Source: Syngnathus acus (Eukaryota; Chordata; Actinopteri; Syngnathiformes; Syngnathidae). Taken from it: a stretch of DNA of 64,000 nt. The DNA lies in assembly GCF_901709675.1 (NCBI RefSeq), contig NC_051106.1:6582001-6646000 (forward strand), in the 5' to 3' direction. The translations under genes were made by a program, and so were the position numbers. Within the stretch, counting starts at the first letter, position 1. Every line of letters starts with the position of its first letter. Under the pieces are notes generated by a model. That model did not search any database. It was not told where the DNA came from and worked only from the letters and a program-made list of their open reading frames with translations. Positions 42,457 through 55,081 of this stretch are shown in pieces.

Positions 42457-44902
42457 GCCAGAAGCTACGTACAATTAACCTGTGTAAATGGACGGACGCA
42501 TCATACAGTCAAAGTAATATTATTTATAATCATACCTCACATTATAGATGGTCATTTAGGTGAAAGGCTCAAACATGCATGTAGACATTTATGAACATAT
42601 CCCTCCCATCCGAATATGATAAGATAACCGGTTGCGAAATAGTTACGAGTCCTTCCAAGGAACTTATCCAAATGTAAAATTCCACAGTAACTGGACTAAA
42701 ACGTTGCAATTCCGCACTTGTGGTTTACCTCAGTCTCCAGCTGGACAAGTTCCATGGTGGGCCATGGCTCGGCAATCTGTGCGAGCGGCATGCTTGCGGA
42801 TTTGCCCCCGTCAAGATGCACAACTTCTCAGAAGGGCTTCGGGCTCGGTTCGGTGCTGTCCACAGTCCTCGTGCACCACTCGGGGTGGCGGGGTTCGACA
42901 AACAGGTGCAATCGTTCTGATTTAATTCGGATCGCTCCAAAGTGGTAATCCTGTTGAGAGTAGAATAAATCCAGGTAGCCTACTACTCAGAGGTGGAGAA
43001 ACCTAGGTGTAAAAATAAAATAAATAAAAAACAAAACAAAAAACAATCCTGGAGGAATGACACCAAGTCCGGATTGGTTTCACAATCGAAGCCTTGGGTC
43101 CTCCACGCCGGGCTTCCTTCCTCTTCTCGCTCTTGTCTTGGTAGTAAATAGCTCAGCGCAGCCTCCGAGCCCAGATTGTCATTGGCACACTCCCAAAGAC
43201 GAGATTCATCCTGCCCTCCTTCTTTTCTTTTTTTTTTTTTTAAATCCTAGCTACTCTACCACCTACGTCCGATGTCGCCATCGTCGGGCAGAAAAGTGAA
43301 CTGCATCTACGTCATTGGGTTCAAGGCGAGCTTTATGCAACAAAAATAAAATAATTCACTGGTAATATGGTGAGATCTTTATTATTTGGTTAACTTATGA
43401 TAAGGATCTACCCAAGATAGGTTGTCAATAAATAAGAATTAAAAAAAAAATAATGCTAGGCAAAACTTGTTGCCATGCAGAATATAGAATATTCATCATA
43501 CTTGTTATTGTGCAGGTCTACCTAATGTATAACGTTTTTGAAGGCGTATTTAATTTCTCTGCATAAAAGCATGTATGGTATAGACAAAACATTATTTACA
43601 AAAACCTCCAATTTTATCCGTGATTTGGCATGCAGTGTGTTGTTTGAGTGTGTTTGGGCTTCATCTCTATTCATTGACAACAGCTCTCGTCGTGAGGGCC
43701 CTCTATGATATAACACACCCCTTCTGCTCTCCAAACTTCCTCGCTCCATTCAACAGCAGAATGTTTCGCTCGCGCCAGGCTCCGGTTACTATTGGCAACT
43801 GGAGAGCATCAAACTGTGGATGAATCTGACTTTTTTTTTTTTGGGAGGGGGGAGGTGGTTAAATTAGAATGAATGTGAGGCTAACAAAGAGAAATGTGCT
43901 CGATGTACCTCGACTGTAAAAGACAAAAAGGCTGGGTTAGGTTCGTCGTGCTCCTTCAAAGTCGCCCCACATCAAGCTATCGATTAATCTCCATGATTGA
44001 TAAGCCTTTGTTGTTTAGTGCCGCATAAGGCATTGATTCGTCTCTCCTTGTATACCAGTCGTCACAGATCTAACAAAATGAACACAAAGTGGCCCAAAAA
44101 TGATGCATGGAAACCTCCGTGACTCTCAAGTGACATCAGAGGTGACAGTGATGACTCAGAGGGAAACCCCAGGCATGACCCCCCCCCCCCTACTTTAACG
44201 TCAGCTTGAAGTGAAGAATCCTGAGAGATGTGACTCATCCTTCCAGTGCTCAACAAAGTGCTAGCATTGCTACTCAGCAACATAAATCACGGATGAGAGT
44301 ATGAAATTCACAGCATCAAATTGACTTCACAAGAAGCACTTCCAAGCTTTATGATGATGTACAGAAGAAATTAATTAGCCACTCCAAAGTTGAGCGGGGT
44401 GTAATTAGCCAATCTCTGCTGACTGGGGAGAAGCCACTACGATGATTAAAAGTCACGCCGGGAGCGCGCCGAGTTATTGTGGTGTAAGAGTTTGTCAAGG
44501 GGATGGCTGCAGGAGAGTGATGTTCTGAGATTTTCCAGTAATAGAGAATCTGTTGAGTGCAGTAACGGGTGTGTTGTGCAACACGTTGGGACCTGAATTT
44601 GTATCGTACATATTTCAAGCTGAACATGTACAGGTTGGACCTACCGATTGAAACGCAGTCTCATTTGTGTTCCATAATAAAACCTTTATTAGCTGTACAA
44701 TAATACCTCTCGGCAGTGTCGATCAAAACTGAGCTTTATTCTTTTTTTTTTTTATGGTTCTAACATTATGCTATACTTAATGTTGGGGCCAGTGAAAAAT
44801 AAACCCTTTTGTTTTATATTCAAGTGTGGTTATTTTCTTCATCCAGGTCAAAGCATGATTTTGGTCATTAAATAAAGTCCATCTTGTAAAATGAAATTGT
44901 GT

Positions 44903-44913
44903 TTTATTTTATT
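44903..44913 (-). terminator. nemf: nemf poly(A) signal
   Basis: On the minus strand AATAAAATAAAA starts about 15 nt after the nemf stop codon at 44927. A second AATAAA lies at about 44692-44697 and would give a longer 3' UTR. Confidence 0.5.
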
Positions 44914-44926
44914 GTGAGACGTCGTC

Positions 44927-47900
44927 TTACTTCCTCTTGGCAGCCAGCAGGTTCGGAGCAGACACTTTGACTTTGCCGGGCATGTTTCTAGACAGGTCGG
45001 CGTCCTGTAGACACGAATATTAGTCCTGGCAATAAAACGGCATTTATGTTGGCGGCGGGGGAGTTGGAATTGGTACCTTGACGCTGCGTAGCAAGTCCTT
45101 TTCTCTCACAGAAGTCTCCTTTGCTTTCATGAAGCTCAAAAGGGCGGTGCGGGCGGCTGAAAGGAACAATGATTCATGTACTCGCACAATCTAATCTGTG
45201 GTCCATAAAATAGTTACCTTTGCCTTTCTTTTGAGCGCCTGGTGTCAGTTTAACTTTGTGCCTGTAAAAACAAACAAAACATTATCCTTCCTTTACTTAT
45301 TAATGAGTCAACTGGAGGATGGCAGTACGTACTTGCAGTTGGTGAGTGCGCTGTAGGGGGCGCACACGGGCACCGCAAACATCAGCACATCCTCAGGGTG
45401 AGGTTGTCCTGTCAGGGAGGTGAGAAGGTTCTCTGCTTCCTGGAACACAAACATTGTCATAACAGCTAATGTACTGTAAAGTCTGGTTGCGCCCTCTTGT
45501 GGTGGTCAAGGGTTGTTGCAATGACAATGTAAAATGGTCACGTCAGTTGTTTTTCACTTTTGTTGGGACTTGGTGTGGAAAAAAGAAACGTTGGGCTTTG
45601 CAGTCACCTCAGCTCCGGGGTTGTCTGCATCAATGTCGTCCTCCTGAAAAAAAAAAAGACACACAACGCAATGTGTAAAAGAGTAACAAAACTGCATTTG
45701 AAAAGTGACATTCAGTTCTTTTTGTGAATAATGGAGGATAGGTTCCAGAAAGAAACGAAAAGTGCAAATTTTCAAATGGGGTGTTGACCATATTGGGAAA
45801 CCTTGCAGGCTAGAGAGGCTGGTACCTTGTCATCTTGCTCCACAGAAGCTGCCTCCTCGCCCTCAGCGGGCATCTGCTCCGGTTTCTTGGTGGAAGCCTG
45901 ATGAGGTCTGGGAGGGGGCTTCTGAGGAGGGGTCTTCTTAGGGGGCTCCTCCTTGCCCTTCCCCTTCTTTCCTTTCTTTCCCTTGTCTTTCTCCTCCTTG
46001 CTCGCACCGGCTGACTGTGAAGAGCAGGACAGCTGAGATGACTTCTGTGCTGTGCCGTGCTGGAGTGCACACGTGTGTTTGGCACATACCCCAAGCAGCT
46101 GCATCATGAGCTCGCGGTCCTCTTCATCCTGGTCCTTGTATTTCTCCTTGATCTTCTTCATCTTGTTCTGTTGTCAACACAGAATGATTTCTCCTAATTG
46201 CAATGTTCCTCCCTGCTTCCGCATAACTCCGAGATTTGTTTCACTTTACATTAACTATAATAACCGTGGATTAAAATTCTGACAATTTTGATCATTTTAA
46301 ATTAAACAAGGCCTGATTGATGATTCATTGATTACAAAAATAATTATTGGAAAGTTGATTAGATGATAAATTGCAGCATCACCTCAACTTGATTTTAATT
46401 TTCTGTCAGGCATTGTATTGGACAGCTAAACCTCCATCTTCTTCTGACCAAAATCTCACCTTCTGGCCTCTCTTTGGTGGCTGCTGGGCTGGTGCGCTGC
46501 CACTTTTGGATCCCGGGTCCACATCCTGTTTGACGGGCGTGGCCTCAGAGTTCTTTTCCACTTCGCACACTTCCGGTTTCTGCTTCTTTTTCTCATCTCT
46601 AGCAAGGCAACAGAAGTCTTTTACAGAAAGCCATAACATCAACGATATTTAGTGACGATGTCCCCATCAAGTCATTTTGAGTTATTGAGGAATATCGAGT
46701 CCAATCCAAAACCTGGATAGTGGCCACACATAGTTATGGCAAAAAATATTCTGGGGGAACACGACAGGCGTTCCTTTGCCTTACCGTCTCTGCTTAGCAG
46801 TCATGTGCTTCCTCCCTTGCGCGTCGACATCGGCCTGGAGGGGCAAAATAAGTGTTGTTAAATGCGAGCTGTGATTCTGGGGAGAAAAAAAAAGTATCCA
46901 AAGATGCCAACCTGTGAGATTTCTTCTTTCTTGAAGGTGATGTTCTGGGAACTCCTGGAGGGCGGAAAAAAAGACGACCATCAGTGACTTACTTCGATGC
47001 TTCTGAAAGCAAAGATGACTTTCCAGTCGTGGTACCTGACGGGCTGCAGGTGAGTGAGGACGATGGTGGTGTCAGGGTAGCTCACTTCCTCGTTGTCTTC
47101 CTCTTCGCTCTCCGAGTCGCTCGGCTCGGACGGCTTTGCGTCCTCCATCCCCTCCGCAGCTTTTTTATGGGCATCCTCCGCCTCGGGCTCCTCTTTCTCC
47201 TCCTCTGCTCCATCCTCGGCGCCGCTATCGTCACCTACAGAGGCGCCCGTCGTCAGGTTGTGATTGTCAGCGGTAGGGAAGAATCAGCGCTTACCCACGA
47301 GCTCCTCCCCTTCCTCCAACATCTCGGCTGTTCTGGAGGCCATTTCCGCCACGTCCTCTTCCAGCGTCTTCACCTTACGCTCGCCTTTGTGACGGAACAC
47401 GCTTTGCTCGTCGACCTGAGAAGCAGATGTCGACTTGTGGTCAGAATCATTGCGTGTTTTTGTCCTCTCAGCAGAAGCTTTACCTTAAAGAGGAAGCCGA
47501 AGCCCATAATCAAGTAGGAAGGCGGCAGGTAGTTTTTCTTTCCTGAGGAGAAGAAAATGTCAAAGCATCATCTTTGTTGAGCAAAACGAGCGTTCTGAAA
47601 GTACCCCTGATCATGAAGCTGCCGGTGGTCAGGTACTCTCCTGTCGGCGCAGTCTTGGACACCTAAACATCAACAACAATTAAGTTTATTGTGTCAAAAG
47701 GACATTTGGAGCTTTTCTACTGAAGCCATTTTTTTTTTGGACCCAGGATGTTAAAAAATAAAATAAAATACAGACTCACCTGATGATGGTGGACCCACCA
47801 AGCGCTGGTGACTATCTTGGCGTCCCAGGCGGCACTGTAGCACACCGACATGGTGCCCGCCTCGGTCAGTGTGCGAGGGGGGATGGGATTACCTGAAATC

Positions 47901-50900
47901 GAAAAAAAGGAAGTTGAAGTCGTCAATCATAAATGAGATAAATGTCGGTGGACTGACCTGAGGGGTTTTTGATGACACAACTGGTAGCGCCATGGAGGTC
48001 AGCGTGGACGTAGATGTCACCTGGCAACAAGCAACCCCCGCTTATCAGTTTTTTTAGAATCCATTTTTCTCAAAAAGGTCACTAAATAAGCGTCAAAGCG
48101 CGTTTCGACTTTACCGGCTCGCAGGTAGCGCTTGACGATCATCTCGTTCTGCTGCTGGTCTCGCCCAGCGATGACGAGGTAGTTCTCTGACGTGATGAAC
48201 CACAGGAACTTCTCAAACCTGCCAAAAAAATAGGCGACACACCACTGAGAGGACGCCAAAGACTCACGAAACAAGTGGTGCGAAGCGGCGGTCTCACCAG
48301 TAGACCTTCCGAGCCTTCTGAATGGTGGTCACCGTCTGGACTTCCTTCAAGGTTTTCTGGGTTTTTTTCTCAGCTGATTTCATGGCCTTCAATGACAGAA
48401 GAGAATTTTCAATGGCATCACCAAACAAAGCCGGTTAGAAAGCTGCTCTTACCTTATCCGCTGCTTTAATGGTCTTCTGCTCCTTCTTTTCAGCATTTCG
48501 CTTGCAGTCATAGTACCTGAAAGGAGAAATGTAGGCTTCAACAACTGAGGTTAAGAGCTCAGAAATGCGGCTTCTTACTTTTTAGCGTTGGCGTAGGCCG
48601 ACAGGCTGAGGTCCACGTCCACCAACATGGGCTTGTTCCTCTGCAGCTTCTTGTTCTGGCCTTTGTCTTTATTTTTGTTTCTCTTGCCCTTCTCCTGCAC
48701 GGCCACCTTCAACACTTCCTCCTCCTCCTCCAGTTCATCTTCTGTGATGTAAGGATTCCTAAAAGAAGGAAAAAAGATTTAGCAAGGAGCTAAGTTAAGC
48801 GTGGACGTATTGGTCTCACTTTAAAAGCATGGTGATGTGGTTGGTCTGCAGCTTGAGGTCCTTGATGGCGCACGCCACGGGGTCGCCGGCCGCCTGCGCC
48901 TCCTTGACCAGCACGCCGATCTCCGTCCAGTCAACCTGATTGGCCAGCGCGCTGCGGATCACCTGTAGCGCCCTCTCCACCACGGCTAGGTTCATCTCCA
49001 CCAGCTCTCCTTTGACTCGGTCTACTTCCTGTCACATGACCCACAAAGGCTGACTACTCACTTGACTACTCACTTGAACCGTTTCCTCACCTGAACTTGA
49101 TGCAAGGCCTCCAGCCTCTGCTCGTGGTCCTTCTTGACGTTATCCAGCTTCTTCAGGGCCTGCTTCTCCTGCTGCAGAGCCTTCATGTCGATCTTCTGGC
49201 TCTCCATCTTGGAGAAGAACTCATCCACCGCCTGACAAGGCAACATCGTGAGGAGACCGAGTCGAAACCAACAGAAGAGATCTTTACCTTGTTGAAGGAC
49301 TCAAATTCCAAGTAGGGACTTTTTAAATGCTGGGCAAAAAGGAACGGGTGGAATTCATCATACCTGTCAGTACAAACAATTTCATATTAATAATTCACGC
49401 CTGTATAGTAATGATGACATTTTCTGTCACCCTTACGTGAGAAGCTCTTCGCTGGCTTTCACCGAAGTTAAACTTGCTTTCTTTTCGCTCTTTTGAATGA
49501 TGAAGCCCTTTAAAAAAAAAAAAAACATCAAACCTCATACCTCAAAATATCAAATCAAGTAAACTTGTCATACTTTGCCGCTAAAGTTCTCCGTTTTCTC
49601 CATGTACATCTCAGCCAGTTGCAGGGCTTCCAGAATTTTCGGTGCAACTGAAACCAAAACACAAAGTCGCGATAAATCCTCTTACTGGAAATAAATATAA
49701 GTTTCCGACCATACCTTGAGAAGCATCGACCTGACTGTCGACTTTCACTGAGCCGGACATTCCGGCTTCTATGAAACAGTGTTCTAAGAGAGTGGCTCCA
49801 TAGGCTGAATAAGTTTAGAAAAGAAACTTTAGCAATAAAGCAAAAGTTAATTTGATACATCCTTCATTACTTACTAAGATGAGGATTCAACACTCTTTTC
49901 ATTTGATCTCCATTCTGTGCTTTGCTGATGATTTCTGTAAGTCTACATTGAAGGTTTAAATATAAAAAAAATTACAGTGATGGGAAGTTAGATTAATAAA
50001 TAGGACTCGGTGATCTACGGGGGTGGACGAGTTACTTTTGTAACGTGATGAGGGGTTCCGGGGGTTTGGCGTTCTCTACCGGGTAGCGCTCCCTCACGGC
50101 GATCTTGACGTCTTCGGCCTCGGCGTTACGAAAGCGCAGCAGGTTGAGGATGGTGTACTCGTGGTCTGCGAGGATGATGTTACCCTGTAGATTAGATGGA
50201 AACATTTCGATGGCTGTCAATCCCATTATGATGATATTCACTCAGTAGTGTGTTCTCACCCGGTCGTAGAGTTCTATAATGAGGTGGTACGCGGCCTCAT
50301 CGGAGCCAAACTGGAGGTCAACGATTCTGTCGATGCCGAGCTGCTTCACGTGCGCCAGACGCCGCGTCTTCAAGTGCTTGCGACACTGCAAACGTGGTTA
50401 GATGTTTGTATTTCTTTGATTTTTTCATTGCATATTAATCGAATAGAATCATCAACAACAACAAAAATGCTATTTAAATAACAATGACTTAAAGATGGGC
50501 TTACTTTCATGGCAAAGCCTGAAGGCATCATATTTTTGGGCCATTCGAAGTCTGTGGAGTGAATCCGAATGCCGGATTCAAGCAGCAGAATGGCTTTGCT
50601 GTCGGGCCTTTTAAAGACAACAAAGTGACATTTCATCAAAACAGTAAAGAAGCTTGCCAACAAGCACAAAATTGAACAAGTGTCAGCCAAGAATTACTCT
50701 GGTTACTTTATTTTAGGTGTACAGTAGAACCTGGTCTTAGGAATTTAATTAATTCCACGGCCAAGCTCATAACTCAATTTACTCAAGTCATATCAATTAG
50801 TGAAGAAATAAATGACATTGGTCATCATTGACATCATTGCTTTTCAGTCTTTGATGACGTCACTCAATGCTGGAGAGGCAAAGTACAGTGGTAAACTTTC

Positions 50901-51191
50901 TAACAACACGACTCCAGTGATGAGTGCATTAAGAAGACGCTGCTTACTTTTGTAGCCGAATGAGGTACGTCTTGTTGTCTATGTCGTATACGTTGTTCAC
51001 TCTCATGCCCGTGTAGCTGTAAATCAGGAAAAAAAGGTATAAAAGCTGAACTGAACAGCGCGTAAACGAATGTAAACAAATTAGCATTTTGGCTAGCAGA
51101 GCCCAGACGAGGCTTTAGTGAGCGCCACCTACTTGGCATTTATCTCGGCGATAGCAGCCCTGATGTCTGCCGTGGTGAACCTTGTTTTCAT
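44927..51191 (-). CDS. nemf: nuclear export mediator factor NEMF (Rqc2 homologue)
   Basis: Ribosome quality-control factor that binds stalled 60S-peptidyl-tRNA, recruits the ligase listerin and adds C-terminal tails. About 1,040 residues (human 1,076) in 32 coding exons from ATG at 51191 to TAA at 44927. The NFACT-N domain begins [19 protein letters not shown]. It has [20 protein letters not shown] and LYDRGNIILAD, whose DR pair is the conserved tailing motif known from yeast Rqc2. A helical coiled-coil middle part (49091-49231) follows. The NFACT-R domain spans 47605-48516 and includes [32 protein letters not shown] and [13 protein letters not shown] long acidic/lysine-rich linker (45826-47415) leads to the C-terminal domain ([38 protein letters not shown]). 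It diverges from mok. Exon borders are consistent, but one may be off by a base. Confidence 0.96.
50722..50800. repeat. dispersed teleost repeat, decayed
   Basis: Starts ACAGTAGAACCTGGTCTTAG and continues with AATTCCACGGCCAAGCTCAT. This resembles a fish repeat with the consensus start ACAGTGGAACCTCGGTT. It lies in a nemf intron between exons 50505-50607 and 50948-51016. Confidence 0.45.
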
Positions 51192-52079
51192 GTTGATTTA
51201 AAAAGTCATAGAAAAGGAATAACAATGTAAATGTTAAGTCTGACTTGTGCCGCACTGTCTAGCATGCCGTGGAAGGTGCGCATGCGCACGATTTGCCATA
51301 CTACTCGTACACAAACGCATGCGCAGATCATCCCACTTTCAAAACGTGGATGGACATAAGTAATTTAAAAAAAATCACCCCCCCTTATTTACATTACTGG
51401 ATTAGGTAGTGGTGAGTGAGTGAAATAGCGAACAACTTTAGTGAACCTGCGCAAATTAGCTTAAACGCAGAAATCAGTTACCTACGGAAGCCGACGTGGA
51501 GCAAAAATTGGTTTACTGTACATGAATGAGTGTGACGGCGATGACATGAGTTTGGCTCATTTGTTGACATTCTCAAATTATTAAGCTCATGCTAGGCCTC
51601 GCAGAAGTCCGTGTGCACTCATGATGCACTACTCCAACTGGCTTATTGGCGTTAAAAACAGGGCAAACCTTCGGAATGTGTCCAAAACGGCGGCGAACAG
51701 CGACTGGAGCAACCGGAGCAAGGAGTCCGGTGACAAGGCAGGAGAGCTAGCGGTCACCGCTCATCTTTGGAAAAGGGGTGAGAAAGAACCATTTGCAGTC
51801 AAATGAATATAACAGAGGCTTTTAATTGTAATTTTTGAAAGCATCACACCTAAAAACCGTCGCGCTTCCCCAAGAATCTCCAGCCAGATGCCGGCTGGGT
51901 CAAGAGGGGAGGGCGAAGGCGTGCTCCGTTGCCAAGGCGACGGGTCAAAGCTTAGTCGGGGCAAGTGCGGCGAGGCTAACATGAACCGAAAACGCCTTTT
52001 TTTTTTTTTAATGCAATCACAGTAAAGACTATATTTGTCACGCGTTACAGCCCTTTCCAAATATGAACGAGACAAAGAA
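51192..52079. promoter_or_regulatory. shared intergenic region of divergent nemf and mok
   Basis: The two start codons face away from each other with 888 bases between them, so this stretch should hold both promoters. The nemf side includes CATGCGCACG and GCATGCGCAG, close to the NRF-1 palindrome (GCGCATGCGC) often found in housekeeping promoters. A short open frame (51621-51806) lies in the middle. Confidence 0.5.
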
Positions 52080-55000
52080 ATGCACCGTAAGTCGAATTTT
52101 TGGCTACGACTTATATTAGTCGCCTGTGTGTTAACTCGAATCCACTTGCTTCAATTCAAGTTTGCTATTGCTTCGAACAAATATGCTAATCAACCTGAGA
52201 AATATATCTTATTTTTTTTGCAATTTTTTTTTATTAATAATTTGCATGTTTAAAATATAAATTATTTTATTATTGTATTATCATTGCATTATTTGATGAT
52301 TGCATTCTGTAGTTTAAGTGGATAAATAGCTGGAAATGTAGCTAACCAGAACAAAGGAATGCGCTTTCCATCCCTGCCCCCAAATCCCAATTCCCGAACT
52401 CACTGTGCCTAATTGTCCATGAGGAATTTATTGCCGTACTGTAGTCACTGTCTAATGAGCAGCCTTTCTCAGGCAGAGGAATCTTCCCTGCTGTTGCTGT
52501 GCACAAACAATAAAACACTTGTATTTTGTTCTAGGCTACAAAGTAATCAAGAAGATTGGCGAAGGCTCATTCTCTGTGGTGGTTAAAACTCAGAGTCTGA
52601 AGGATGGCAAAATGTACGCATGTAAGACTATGAAGCAGGCGATTAACAGGTGAGACATCAAATAAAAGTCAATTATGATGCATTTATGAGTAAATCTTGT
52701 GTTCCGCCTTGTGTAGTGTGGAACAGACCAACAACCTGCGAGAGGTTCAGGCGATGAGGAGGCTCAGCCCGCATCCAAACATCATCCATCTGCATGAACT
52801 CATTTAGTGAGTCTATATTATCACGCGTGATGTCGCCAAATCTTGTGAGACCTTATTTTCATCTTTCGCCATTTCAGCGACAAGGAAATCGGCACCGTGT
52901 CTTTAATCTGCGAGCTGATGGAGATGAACATATACGAGTTCATTAAAGGTGTGTGTTTGACTCAACCAAGGAAATCAAATGATATTTTGTCCGAATGATG
53001 TTTTGTTTCCCTGCAGCAAGACAGACGCCGCCATCTGAACACACGGTCAAACATTACATGTACCAGCTGTGCAAGGCACTCGACCACATGCACAGGTACA
53101 AACAAAATGGCCTGCAACAGTTTGTCGGTATCGACTCACCGACAACGATTCATTGAAACTGTGTCCGACTCTATTCATCACAGCTGCGGGATCTTCCACA
53201 GAGACGTGAAGCCAGAAAATATTCTTATCAAAGTGAGAATATTTTGTCCAAAAAGAGAATTAGTCGCTAAAAAAAACATTCGCTGTTGCAATGGATGGAA
53301 CAATTAGAAATGAACATGATTATTATAATTCTATACACTATTTATATTTCTTAGCAAAACGTTCTAAAGCTGGGCGACTTCGGCTCGTGCAGGAGCATAC
53401 ACTCCATACCGCCGCACACGGAATACATCTCCACGCGCTGGTACCGGGCTCCCGAGTGCCTCCTGACCGACGGCTACTACAGCCTGAAGATGGACATCTG
53501 GAGTGCTGGATGTGTCTTCTATGAGATTATGAGGTAACAGACTCCAGCTCCAACTTGAATTTTTACTAGATGTGGCCACTGGGGGCAGTATAAGAGTAAC
53601 TTTGCAGAGAGGATAAAGAATACATGCCTGTGAGTATCGTTATATTGTCGGTCGTCATGCGTTGCTGCACTATTTGTGTTTCGAAAATCTGTCAGTGCTA
53701 ATCGTTAGCTATTTGTGTTTTAGCTTGAATCCACTCTTCCCCGGCGCCAACGAGCTCGATCAGATCGCCAAGATCCACGACGTGTTAGGCACCCCCGAGC
53801 AATGCGTCCTGCGCAAATTCAAACAGTGGGTTGTCACACGTGTTGGTGCAAAAACGAAAAACGAATTGCTCTTGCAGATCTTGGTCACACTGTCCGTTGT
53901 GTGTCACCAGTCACACTGCATCTAGGTCTCGAGCCATGAACTTCAATTTCCCCACCAAGAAGGGCAGCGGACTCTCCCGTTTGCTGCCCGGTTGCGCCGC
54001 CCCTGCTGTGTCTCTGCTCTACCACATGTTGGCTTACGACGCCGACGAACGCATCACGGCCGCCATGGTCTTGAGGCATACCTATTTTCGGGAGTTGCGG
54101 TAAGCACGCCAGCCACTGCAAAATATTCTCCTTATGTGACCCGACTTTCCGTCAGGTTGGCGGAGAAAAAATGCGAGCGTATTCCTGGAGTAAGTGGGCT
54201 GCTTGAAAGCATGGGGAAAAAAGTCACCTCCGACCTCCTGTGGCGACCTTCTCGACTTTGCAAACAAATGAAGGGAAGACACGCCAGAGCCACCCCCTTA
54301 ATTACTGTGAGTACACAGAGGTTTTTTTTTTTTTTTAGTGACAATTTAACTAGCTTTCACATCTAACCCTCTCCCAGCACAACACAAAGTACGTAGCTGA
54401 GCCCCTCAGCCGACGCAATGGCAGCCATTACGAGCTGCCCAAACTCAAGATGGCCGCCGCGGGGCCACAGCGCTCCTTCCCGGGCTCTACCCTGCCCGCT
54501 GTTGTACTCCCGCATCGAGGCACCCTGCCCGCCATCGCCACGAAGAAGTGCCAGTCACGATTGGCTAAGGTAGTCATGATTTTTTTCCAGTGCTAAAAAG
54601 TCAAATCAAGAGGGAAATTGTACTTTTACTAGATTTATAGGATTTGAATAAGTAATTTACAGTAAGTATAAAGCCCCACTATTAAAAGATATTCATTTTT
54701 AGCTAAGATCCGTCAATCATGGTTGCCAGGAAAGAACAAGATTTACTTTTAGTGGAGTACCATATAGAAACCACTAGATGGTGACAAAGCACATTGTTTT
54801 AGGCTGTGGCTTGACTACTAAAAATACATTGATTTTTTTTCATTTCAGACTACTTTTTTGCTCTCAGTACTTAGGTTTTTTTAAAAAAAAAATGCATATT
54901 CCAACTCAAGATGAATATTTTCCCACATCTACCTTTGATTGCATGAACTGAATGTCCTTATATGGTTTCAATGAGACAGATTTTTTTTTCGGCCATACAG

Positions 55001-55081
55001 GCCAACCATGAGTCCCAGCTAGCGGAGCTGAAGACAGGCTTCATGCCGTCCCTGGAAAGGAAATTCGGAGGAGACGACTGA
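52080..55081 (+). CDS. mok: MOK protein kinase (MAPK/MAK/MRK overlapping kinase)
   Basis: Ser/Thr kinase of the MAK/MOK branch of the CMGC group, linked to ciliary control in this family. Complete at 429 residues (human 419). Twelve coding exons: 52080-52086, 52535-52649, 52717-52806, 52878-52948, 53017-53095, 53184-53232, 53355-53533, 53724-53825, 53926-54099, 54156-54306, 54378-54569, 55001-55081. Motifs seen: glycine loop [10 protein letters not shown], catalytic lysine in [28 protein letters not shown] in the activation loop ([14 protein letters not shown]), and [17 protein letters not shown]. The tail ELPKLKM matches human MOK. The first exon codes only MHR-, chosen because it keeps phase; an upstream ATG at 52063 is out of frame. 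Exon 10 has an internal GTAAGT near 54193 that could give a shorter exon. Confidence 0.94.

Larger units (their letters stand above)
31247..44926. other. 13.7-kb block with no recognisable gene
   Basis: I read both strands and found no coding exon I can support. The block should hold the rps6ka1 first exon and promoter; the most GC-rich candidate is about 35540-36200. It has simple repeats (G22 at 31345-31366, (GT)24 at 38621-38668, C runs at 39318-39333), a SINE piece at 42392-42456 and a repeat scrap near 35862-35905. Much of 36900-38400 is unique-looking, TAAT-rich DNA without obvious transposon structure, the texture often seen in conserved non-coding elements, but this is only an impression. 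Confidence 0.5.

Noticed and set aside
46984-47517. 177-codon plus-strand frame
   Set aside because: It covers nemf exons on the opposite strand, where the acidic linker and [19 protein letters not shown] are coding and in phase.
53364-54121. Minus-strand frames under the mok kinase exons
   Set aside because: They are antisense to exons carrying the DFG, TEY and NFNFP kinase motifs and have no similarity of their own.
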